64,000 nt of DNA from Owenia fusiformis (taxonomy: Eukaryota > Annelida > Polychaeta > Sabellida > Oweniidae): positions 19,996,477 through 20,060,476 of the forward strand of contig CAIIXF020000004.1 of NCBI GenBank assembly GCA_903813345.2, in the 5' to 3' direction. This document shows, piece after piece, positions 1 through 10,400 of the stretch. A model generated the notes under the pieces. That model saw nothing but the letters and a program-made list of their open reading frames with translations. It ran no database searches and was not told where the DNA came from. The stretch's first letter is position 1; every line of letters begins with the position of its first letter. Position numbers and translations under genes: made by a program.

Positions 1-109
1 TTTGTCATTTATTATTGAAACATTCTACCATTAATTCATTCATCTAATCTTTAAAAATCAATACCAAATGATTCACTAAGAAAAAAACCCCTAGAAATAG
101 CATACTTAC

Positions 110-228
110 ACATGTCTAAGGTTTTGTGGAAGACTAGCTTTTGGCACATGTATAGGACGCTGTGCACCCTGTACAAAATAAGAGCTAAGGGCAAGGATGC
201 TTTCATTTAGTTCAACAAATTTCTGCCT
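110..228 (-). CDS. MIPEP: MIPEP exon 5
   Basis: 119 nt, codons 197-236, ends in phase 2 at donor GTAAGT. It encodes RQKFVELNESILALSSYFV, aligned with the human segment RKRAVDLNVKILDLSSTFL. The next exon lies left of the window. Confidence 0.88.
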
Positions 229-3200
229 CTGTAACATACAATTAAAACAGTGCATAAAACAAAATTAGTAGCAGTATCATATTCAATTATGTATTTTAAA
301 TTTAGATATATCATAGTCAATTCTGTATTTTAAATCTTTTATGCCCCGAATACCATCGAATACCTCCCCATCTACTTGACACTACTTTGAGATTGCATTT
401 ATTTCACTGAGATTGATACACAGTAGGAAATCCATTGAAATCCATTAATATTTTACGAGGGTAAGTTACCTTTGATTCCTCTAGATGTATTCCACTCTGT
501 TCAAAGTCAAACATGAACAGCTCTGCCACTCGTTTATCTATAACATCTATGCCATCCACATGGTCGCCATTCTCAATGACATGTTTCAAAGCACTGTGTA
601 TTGAAACATTTGTGTTCAATCTAAAAATATACACATGTTACAAGGTACTGTGTATTGAAACATTTGTGTTCAATCTAAAAGTATGCATATGTTACAAGGC
701 ACTGTGTATTGAAACATTTGTGTTCAATCTAAAAGTATACACATGTTTCAAGGCACTGTGTATTGAAACATTTGTGTTCAATCTAAAAATATACACATGT
801 TACAAGGCACTGTGTATTGAAACATTTGTGTTCAATCTAAAAGTATGCATATGTTACAAGGCACTGTGTATTGAAACATTTGTGTTCAATCTAAAAAGTA
901 TGCATATGTTGCAAGGCACTGTGTATTGAAACATTTGTGTTCAATCTAAAAAGTATGCATATGTTACAAGGCACTGTGTATTGAACCATTTGTGTTCAAT
1001 CTAAAAAGTATGCATATGTTACAAGGCACTGTGTATTGAAACATTTGTGTTCAATCTAAAAAGTATGCATATGTTACAAGGCACTGTGTATTGAAACATT
1101 TGTGTTCAATCTAAAAAGTATGCATATGTTACAAGGCACTGTGTATTGAAACATTTGTGTTCAATCTAAAAAGTATGCATATGTTACAAGGCACTGTGTA
1201 TTGAAACATTTGTGTTCAATCTAAAAAGTATGCATATGTTACAAGACACTGTGTATTGAAAAGTATGCATATGTTTCAAGGCACTGTGTATTGAAACATT
1301 TGTGTTCAATCTAAAAAGTATGCATATGTTTCAAGGCACTGTGTATTGAAACATTTGTGTTCAATCTAAAAAGTATGCATATGTTACAAGGCACTGTGTA
1401 TTGAAACATTTGTGTTCAATCTAAAAAGTATGCATATGTTTCAAGGCACTGTGTATTGAAACATTTGTGTTCAATCTAAAAGTATACACATGTTACAAGG
1501 CACTGTGTATTGAAACATTTGTGTTCAATCTAAAAAGTATGCATATGTTTCTAATGAGTTAATAATAGGATAGTTTCCTATAAAATCAAATCTAGTGCTG
1601 CCATCTATTATTCAGCTTTTAAATTGGGCTAGACTGCCATTCACTTACATGTTAAAATCTTGATATAGTTGCTTAATTTCATGATTTATCAAAAGTGTTA
1701 GTTGAATCTGTGTAAAACTTGAATAATATACCATATGATGACCCTGATAATGTACATGTTGTGATTAAACATGCAAGTGTTGGTTGACATACAAATAATC
1801 CAAGGTTTTAAAGAATTTTAGCATTGCATCAATGGAGATTTGGCCCAAGTTTTTTTTAAATGTCATGGAAAATGATTCAATTGACATAACTGTGTAAATC
1901 AAAGCTATTATAGGACAAAACATTTCACTGAATTCAAATGCCATTTAAAAGAACGAAAGGTGTGTTATTAGAGGTCTAATATGCAAATCTCTTAAAATCA
2001 AAGGTCAATCTAAAATTTACTTTTCTACAAGGACTCCTATTTCTGAGCATGTATCTTCTGCTGCATCTGCATAACGTTTGTCCGGGTGAGCAACTCGTAC
2101 AAAGTCCGCCTAAAAAATAAATATGCTATCATAAATAAACTCAGGGGTTTCATTTATGCAGAGGGTTCAGGTAATTTCATTTGAATGTAAAGATAACTTC
2201 CAATAATTTTGCATATTGTTATCTTTTAAAATCACTGATACTGGAATAATATGACTGGTCAATGAGGTGACTGTAAAGTTTAATAAAAAGGACATGGTGT
2301 CATTCCTTGGCTGTATTCGTATATTGTTTCAAAATAAAAACTAAATAATAATTAAATGAGAATGAAATACAATTACCATATCAGCTACTTTGCAGAGACT
2401 GTCTGACAGGTCATCAAACACTTGTACTATTTTGCGTTGTCTATGAGGATCAACAGTTTCATTGCAAAGGGTTTCTGTTACTTCCCTCACTCCTTCTTGA
2501 AGGAGGTAAAACCCCGAGTGATCCTTTAACTCGGGAATTTGGAATAATCCCTGAAATCACAGAGTAACAGACAATAAGCTCAAAAGGTTGGCACCCTTTA
2601 TTCTGTATCGCTGGTACTAAAATGATCCTTTACATTTACTTGGATGTTCAGTGTTCACATGGCACATTTAGCAGCTAAAAAATTAAAAAAGAGGTTTTCA
2701 CATTGGTTGCTATTGTAATACATGTAAACAATTTGAAAAATTCTGATTAAGATTTTAAATAATGTAATTCAATTACAGTGTGTTATTGTTGTAAAAAAAT
2801 CTATAAGAATCTTTTATAGATAACTAAATCTGTCCTTGAGACACTCATCTAACTACAAGCTGCTAAAGACTGCATGATTCTTTTGTACAATGTATATCTG
2901 GGCTATTATATGAGCCTGTGTTACCATATTTTGTTGTTTTGTTTCTTTTATTACTGATCCTACTTTTTTGCATTAAATTAATGAAGCATTAACATGTAAA
3001 ATGTCACCACCTGCCATTTGTTACAGATGCCGAATGCTGTTACAGATGCCATCTGACGAACACTCACGGTCACAAAAAGGTTGAAGATTATAACAATACA
3101 GTATGCCAAAAATTAAAAATAGGAATAAAAAATTAAACTGACCACATTTTCATTCTTCCAGTTAATTTTGCGTCCAGGTTTTGTATTGAATGCTCCAGCT

Positions 3201-3316
3201 AATGGTGTCCATGTTGTAACACGTCTATGGCCTCCTAATGGCCCTTGTCCTTTTGGCCCATATATGAAGCTAGAACATGACCTTGGGATATGTTGTCCAA
3301 TACGATGACAAAACAT
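110..3316 (-). CDS. MIPEP: Mitochondrial intermediate peptidase, N-terminal part (5 exons; gene continues past left edge)
   Basis: Five exons on the minus strand, in transcript order 3316-3143, 2550-2377, 2109-2021, 620-470 and 228-110, join in frame (707 nt, 235 complete codons). All have GT-AG borders. The start ATG at 3316 follows an in-frame TGA 14 codons upstream. The first about 40 residues are basic and lack acidic residues, as in a mitochondrial presequence. Landmarks shared with human MIPEP are the AFN-KP segment, GLFQIPEL, FDDLSDSLCKVAD, the VAELFMFDFE-SGIHL block and the LALSS segment. The family is a matrix M3 metallopeptidase that trims an N-terminal octapeptide from imported precursors already cut by MPP. 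The HEXXH catalytic domain is outside the window. It is divergently oriented to UNC80. The acceptor of exon 4 is buried in a tandem array of copies of itself. Confidence 0.93.
470..620 (-). CDS. MIPEP: MIPEP exon 4
   Basis: 151 nt, codons 146-196, ends in phase 0 at donor GTAACT. It encodes LNTNV and the highly conserved RVAELFMFDFEQSGIHLEE block. Its first about 30 nt and its acceptor are repeated 16 more times immediately upstream in transcript order (621-1550). Confidence 0.93.
621..1555 (-). repeat. 54/55-bp tandem array repeating the MIPEP exon-4 acceptor
   Basis: The unit is about 30 nt of the start of exon 4 plus about 25 nt of upstream intron. Acceptor AGs (plus-strand CT after TTCAAT) lie at 675, 729, 783, 837, 891, 946, 1001, 1056, 1111, 1166, 1221, 1311, 1366, 1421, 1476 and 1530, plus one truncated copy near 1246. 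The true acceptor at 621 is the most 3' one in the transcript. The last five units toward exon 4 are 54 bp and the others 55 bp. An open frame over 513-929 on the plus strand is only a translation of this repeat. Confidence 0.95.
1556..2020. other. Rest of MIPEP intron 3, nothing recognised
   Basis: AT-rich intronic sequence between the array and exon 3. No exon, repeat or RNA gene was seen. Confidence 0.6.
2021..2109 (-). CDS. MIPEP: MIPEP exon 3
   Basis: 89 nt, codons 117-146, ends in phase 2. It encodes ADFVRVAHPD and ends in the VEK motif, split across the intron. The intron that follows (2020 to 621) contains the exon-4 decoy array. Confidence 0.92.
2377..2550 (-). CDS. MIPEP: MIPEP exon 2
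   Basis: 174 nt, codons 59-116, phase 0 at both ends. It contains GLFQIPEL and FDDLSDSLCKVADM, both close to human MIPEP. Confidence 0.93.
2551..3142. other. MIPEP intron 1, nothing recognised
   Basis: 592 bp bounded by the donor GTCAGT (3142) and the acceptor next to 2551. No repeat, exon or RNA gene was recognised. Confidence 0.6.
3143..3316 (-). CDS. MIPEP: MIPEP exon 1 (coding part)
   Basis: Codons 1-58, ending in phase 0 at donor GTCAGT. It encodes the presumed mitochondrial presequence and the conserved segment around AFNTKPG. An in-frame TGA upstream supports the ATG. No 5' UTR intron could be resolved. Confidence 0.9.
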
Positions 3317-4380
3317 GTTAAACTTTGTTAAGCAATGTTGTTCATATGAAACTATTCATATTGCATTTTCCATTGGTTCAATCCACCAAGACAGCCATCT
3401 GATTTGTGACCAAAACACGCCTACAAAGAATTTTAAGCACATGTACATAATACATATATACATGATTATAGTGAGGATCATCAGGCCCGTAGCCAGCAAA
3501 CCCCTGCCCCTCCCCCCATAGTATAAGTAAGAGTTGAAAAATGGCTTCAAAATGGCTCATTTTTTCAAAAACTGTCCATGGTATAACATAGTGAGGAATA
3601 AGGGAATAAGATGAAGTATGCTTACAGTCTGTAACCTGTTTTCTTATTTTTCAGTTTCAACTGCTTGCCTTTGAAGCAGTGTAACAGACTGTAGGTTGAC
3701 AGGCCTGAGAATGCCTCAAAGTTTCGAAGAACGATGACTCCAGTCCGTGGTATATTGAGTCCCCTGGCTATGATATGTATATTTTGTGACTTGATTATTT
3801 CATCAACTTCTTTGCAATCAAAAAAATTGAGAAAACCGAAATAAAATGCAGTTTACTGATGTTTACTGACAGAATGTGAAAATAATTCTTCCTTAATGAA
3901 GGAAACATATCCTTGCCCAGTAGTGGAAATGTATGGAATAGTCTTACCTCTACGATATATCAAGTAATCAGAGAGAAAACATGCAAAAATTTCAAGAAGT
4001 ATGAAACTTAACGACTTTCAACCTTATTCACTTACGGCACTAGAAATGAGCGAATCATTTTACATTAGATAAACGAAAACATTGAAATAAAACTAGATTA
4101 TATACTAGCCAAAAAGATAATACTGTTCATAAAATGATACTTACACAATAATAGTTTTGTCCAAATTTATGTGAATAATATTATTTCCAATACAAATTGT
4201 AAGAATATTGATAAAGGCTTCGTTTCGTTTTCCATTTAGTTGTAGTTATAGTGCGGGTTGACCATATGTCAACATACATTATGCAGAAAACTTGTTGATC
4301 AAAATATGAGAAAATCGCCCAGAAGAGACGTCAAATGTTGGAATTTTAGTAGCTAGTGATATACCTGGATACCTAAAGAT
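3317..4380. promoter_or_regulatory. Divergent intergenic region between MIPEP and UNC80
   Basis: About 1.06 kb separates the two start codons, so it must hold both 5' UTRs and probably both promoters. No TATA box is convincingly placed for either gene. Around 3484-3518 a GGCCCGTAGCCAGC-type sequence followed by C-runs resembles the end of a dispersed hAT-like element. In-frame stops precede both ATGs (TGA at 4357-4359 for UNC80). Confidence 0.55.
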
Positions 4381-4469
4381 ATGGGAAAGCGAAAGAATGG
4401 CGAGGAAACGGCAGAGGGAGACCAAACAATCCCTCTCCCAATCCAGACATTCCTATGGAGGCAGTCGAG
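4381..4469 (+). CDS. UNC80: UNC80 exon 1 (coding)
   Basis: Codons 1-30, ends in phase 2 at donor GTAAAG. It encodes MGKRKNGEE then IPLPIQTFLWRQS, nearly identical to the human N-terminus. An in-frame TGA 24 nt upstream fixes the start. Confidence 0.95.
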
Positions 4470-7400
4470 GTAAAGCAGAATTAATTTATAGAATCGTCTA
4501 TTTTTATTCCGTTTCATTTCCATATCCCTGACAAATGAATTATCAAGCATCAAAGCATAATCCCCATGATAGATTTAAGTTTCTATTTTTTGTAATTTTT
4601 CAGTGCTTTTATTCGACCAAAGCTAGGAAAGATGACTGAAGCTTCATGCATGGTAAGTGTTACATGTAAATCATTATTCCACTTGTAATTAGATTCACAG
4701 CTTAATTATCCAATTAGTACAGGTGGACTGCTAGGGCATATATCTTTATCAAATGTTTACAGTTACTGAAGGCTCTTATTGTACTCCTGGAAATAGAGAA
4801 ATCCAGGAGGTATCAGTTGAGAATGATTGATTTGTTACGTGAACACTCATCAACCCTACTTGTCAAAATGGTGAAACATGATGTCTTTACCCAAACTTTC
4901 ATCAGTTATCTATTCTTGATCTAAATAAGACCAACAATTCATCTCAAATTCTTCAATATAATGTATGCATGAATGTAAAATGAACATGTAAATTAGTAAA
5001 GTGAATACTTATCAGACCCTTATCAACATGTAAATAAACAAATTAAATGCTTAAGGTCAGACTGCACTTTCTACCATTTTGATGACCAAATGCTTTTTTC
5101 AGATGAAAATAACTCATTCCAAACAAAGTCTAAATCTTTCATTTTTGCACAAAAGTTACTTTAGTGTACCAAGCAGATTAATAGTTTAGTGTCATTTTTT
5201 CTTTAGAATGTATAAATAACTATAAAATTGAGCAGTCTTCTTTTCAAAATTGCAAAAAATCTCACCATGCAGATCTACCTTAACTGCTGTATCTCCTGAT
5301 TTATTATTTCCTGATTTATTTTAGTCTTAGGTCCAGAATAAATGTTGATTCTTGTCAGCTCAAGAGATTTAATCAGAGTTCTTGAAATCCAGGGCTCCAA
5401 TAATTGAGTGAGGAACCCCTCGCTTAAGTAACCAGGATGCTCAGACAACACATTCAAGACTTTATGATATTCACCAGATAACATCCTGGTTGCTGAAATG
5501 AGGAAATTTTTATTTGATTATTGGAGTTGCAAGATATATTTGCTTGTGACTGGCTGCTGGGTACTGAAAAGTTGATACTCATACATATTTTACCCTTACA
5601 AATATAGCCGGAAGGGTATGACGAATTATTTTCAATGATTAACACTGAAATTTATTCAGATTGATATATCTTCATATTTTTTGTTTTTTATAGTCATTTG
5701 AGAGGGTCCTTGTACAGAACATCCACCATGGGCTATCCCCAAGTCTTTGTGAAGCCATACAGAGTATTTCACGCTGGAAATTAATCCAAGGAGCCTTCCC
5801 CCATGTCATGCATTGCTGCGGGTCCCTTTTACATGCTAGGAAACAATCTGATCCCCATGGTAAATTTACCACTGCCCAGACAAAGTTGCTATACACCCTA
5901 CATTGGATTCTCTTAGACTCAGCATCAGAATGTGAAGATTCAGATGCTGAGAAACCTACCAATAACAATAAAGCTCCGTTATCTTACATGCATAGCATAG
6001 ACACAGTCCAGCTATTTGTCTATCTATTTGCTCCCCTTGTCTCCAGTCTCCGTGAATCAGATTTTCAGAGTTTGAAACTTGAGAGTGGATTAAGGCTGTG
6101 GCAGGCAATATGGGAGTTCCGCCAACCAGATATACTGTGTTTTTCAACCCCTGTGAAGCCCAAAAGAACTCTTTTGAAAGCACAGAGACAAACAGTAAAA
6201 ATTGACAACACAAATGCTGCCAACATTTTTATGGGACAGAACGGAGGTGCAGATGATGGTGGCATATTTTTAGGATTTGATAGCCCAGAATTAGCTGCAG
6301 AGACTCATTCTCCAACTGAGGTCTCGCCATCTCATTCAGTCAATCACATGGCTCCGATTGCACGCATGAGTGATATCTGCGACTCATCATCTATATCCGA
6401 CTCAAGGTCAATTATGGAGGTGATATGTGAGATCTGCAATGGGATACTGCATAGCAAGCAAGGTGAGCCTGTGAATTGTATTTGTAAAACCCCCAGGAAT
6501 AGCGTTGTCTCATTCTCAGACCCGACACCCACACAGAAAAGTCAAACAACAGGTGAACTACCGAATGTAGGAACAGTTCCAGATGCAAATGAACCAGTTG
6601 ATAAGGATTACATCCAACAAAGCTTAAGAGATGCATCAAGGGGGGCCATACAACAAGATGTCTTAATGGCAAGTTACTTTGACGTAGCTGTGCTGAGATG
6701 TTTATTCTGTTCAAATTGGTGTGAAGATGGAGTCTACTGGGCCTTGAGGTATATCCACAATCGACTCCTTGATATTTGTGATGAGATAAAACATAGTGAT
6801 CAGACCAGAGAACGGAGCAAATCATTACCAATTCCTGATATTAAAGTGTCTGTTTATGCGTCACCTCAGCTCCAAAGGCAGACTAGCAGAAGTGCCAACT
6901 TCAGTATAGCTGGTAGAATTGAACCTGCACCAAAGAAATTCAAAGTATCAGAACTCAAGAGTTTCTTTGAACCAAGAATTCCCCATGTTAGGAAGCTTGA
7001 TGAGAATTCACCAGTCCCACCTGTGAAACTTGTTTCACCAGCGACAGACAACCCAAACATAGATGTCACTGCTGTAGATTCTGATTCAAGGTCAAATTCT
7101 CCACTTGGCAAGGTCAATGAGGAAGAAAATGAATTATCAAGCAGTACAATGTCAGATTCAATGACAGATTTAGTGCGTCAACAAAGCATGCCGACACTTG
7201 TTTCAACAAGTGATAATGTTAACCTTCCAGTACGCAACTCCTCATCCCCAAATATTCTTCGTCACAAAATAGACCAAAATATGACCTTGAAGCCTGAGCT
7301 CCTGAATAGACCAATCATAACAATAACACAAGACACACCAAGCTCTCCAACAGTCTCTGAATGGTCAAAAACAGAAAATGGAAAACGAGGCGACACCCCA

Positions 7401-10400
7401 GGGGGCACACTGACCAGGTCATTGACTGATTCAAATATCAGCTACAAGAAAGAGCCCGAAGTGACTGAAGTATCTGGATCTGTGCATTACATACAACAGA
7501 ATGGACAGCTGAATTATAAGGTGAGAGAAGATGTCATACTTCACTCACATTCTTACAATATTGAAAGACATTTTGAATTTCTGCATTATATGTTTGATAT
7601 TTAGATTAAAGTTGAGTGCCAATACAAAATGTTTATCTTACTGGAGAGTTGAGTGCCATGGTCTGTGCAGTTGTACTTAACATAATTTTTTTCAGGTTAT
7701 TCTCAAGTCTCTCCATGCAGTCTCTAGTGGAGAGTTGAGTGCCAGGGTCTGTGCAGTTGTACTCAACATACTCAACTGCCTCATGGACTTGGAGGTCATC
7801 GAGAAAAAGGTAAAAATATTGGTAATATTGAAATTTTACAGCCTCAAGAAAGATTTGATTACTTTAACACTGCCCAGTTGCAAAGACTTTCATGATTAAA
7901 AAACAACTTATGAATTGATTTACTAACAGTACTTTCTTATTGCAAATTCACTTTACATATTCCAACCTATCCATTATTTACATGATGTTTGTTGCTAAAG
8001 GTCTAAAATATATTTGGCAACAGAGTGGAGGTGAAATTCAGTCAAGTGTGTTATTATAATCAGACAGCTGACAAAAGATGTTTTCACATTTCAGGAGAAG
8101 AAAGCCAAGAAGGCTGGATCTAAGGAAGAGAAACAAGAAGAATTGTTGAAGAAGCCAAGGAAGAAAACTAATGAGATGGGACCACATAATCTCGCTATGG
8201 ATACCCTTATAAGGTAATGTTGAAAATAACAGAGAGATTTCACAACTCACTTATAGGATGTTTATGTAACAACCCTGGCCTATATGTAACAGTGGAGTGA
8301 TCAATAAAACTGTTATTAAAGGAAGGAATACCTCTTGTGTTATGCCTAATTAATGAAAATACATAATAAGTAAGGTAAAGTTAAAATAATATATTTTATT
8401 TCACATGATTATTATTATATTAAAAGGTGTTAGCAATAATTGTATTTATTAATGTAAACAAGTGGTTATCCTTTATGGATACCACCTGATGAAAAATAGT
8501 CCCTGTTATAAATGGCAAGTATCAAATGAATAAAAGTACAAAATAAGTCATCCTTTATGGATAAACTTATAAGGAAATGAATGGATCCAAGTTGAAATGA
8601 TATCCTTTATGGATTTACATAACATAATCAAGTAGTTATAATTCGTAATAGATGTACGTAACTAGGTCAAGTAATTGTCATCACTAATGGATGAACACAA
8701 ATGAATGAAGTAGTTGTCATCCTTAATGGATGAATATAAAAAGGGCTAAGTTCATGTCATCCTTAATGGATGAACAAAAGTGGACTAGGATTAAGTGTTT
8801 CTCGTCCTTGAAGGATGATTGTAAAATGACTAAGTAGTTATCATCCTTAATGGATGAATGTAAAAGGGTAAGTGCATGTCATCCTTAATGGATGAATGTA
8901 AAAGGGCTAAGTGCATGTCATCCTTAATGGATGAATGTAAAATTACTAAGTACATGTTACTCCTAATGGATGAGCATAAGTGGACTATGTACATGTCATC
9001 CTTAATGGATGATCATAAGTGGACTATGTACATGTCATCCTTAATGGATGATCTCTAATGAATGAACATAAGTACATGTGAAATGAACGAACATAAGTAC
9101 ATGTGAAATGAACGAAGTAAAATAATCACTAGTGATAATAGCGGTTTAAAATATGTGTGTTCTACAGTATGATATGATCATATTGAACTAAATATGTACA
9201 GAAATTGTTATGTTTGAGTAGAAACTAAACCATTTATATTGAAGTTTCTTAAAAGTAAAAGTTTTCTCAAAATGTGTCCAATAAGAAATTGTGGTAAAGG
9301 AGTGATATTAATTTTCCCAATAGATGTCCAGTAAAAATGGCGGGGATTTGAAATTATACCAAATATTTCCCTTGTTAAAGAGCTTATAGAAATGGCGGTA
9401 ATTTGAAATGACACCAGAATTTACTCAATAGGTGGCTAATAAAAGTGGCTGGAGTTTGAAATGTTACAAAATTTCCCTTATAAAATGACTAACAAATATG
9501 GCGGGAACTTGAAATGGTCCCAGACTTTACCCAATAGATGGCTAATAAAAATGGCGGGAACTTGAAATTGTACCAAATTTCCAAAGAATTATAAATGCCA
9601 TGATAATTGAGTAACCATAAAACGTGGCTGATGAAAGTGGTCAATAACACCTTAGGAATATGACAAATTACCATCCCTGTTTACTCAATAACAATTGTAA
9701 ATGTTAGATGAACATTTTCCCTTTCCAAAAATATGAGTAATTTTCCATCCCAAAACAGTGAATTTCCATGTCTAATGTGAAAGGATTTCCAACCAAAACA
9801 TGAGGTTTTATCTATAAAATGTACCCATAATGAAGGAATTTATCCACGAAAACACAACTCAACTCACTGCAAGGAATTTCTCCCCAAAAATTATAAGGCT
9901 TTTACCCATAAGCTTTTGAAATAATATGTCCATAAAACAGTAAAGATTTGTACCCTCAAACATGATTGACAAAGCAGGTAAAGTTTTCCCGCCAAAAAGG
10001 TGTAATTGCCCGCCAAAGGGTAGTATTTTCCCGCCAAAAACCATAATTACCCGCCAAAAGGCATAATTACCCGCCAGAAGGCATAATAAAACATAGGCTT
10101 GAAATATAACCTGGAAACCTCTCGATAAAATGGTTTATTTATAATGACTAAACATTGCCTAAACACCTAAACACTGCAGCCGAAAATGTATTCAAAGTTA
10201 TAAATGACCTCCTATATAAGGAATACGAGTATAAATAGAAGGGGAAGTATACTTGCAACGTGGTATAATGAATTAAATAAAATACTGGGTTATAAAATTG
10301 TATGCAATTTGAAATGGTAGACTCCAAACGCTAGAAATTCCAATGATTCTCTAAATGAAGTTCACATTATGTAGATGACCATAAATAAATGAAGTAACTA

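Noticed and set aside
513-929. 138-codon plus-strand open frame with CYKALCIETFVFNLK repeats
   Set aside because: It is the antisense translation of the MIPEP exon-4 array; 54 bp divides by 3, which keeps the frame open by chance.
5275-5484. 69-codon minus-strand open frame in UNC80 intron 2
   Set aside because: No splice context, no recognised family, and no partner exons.
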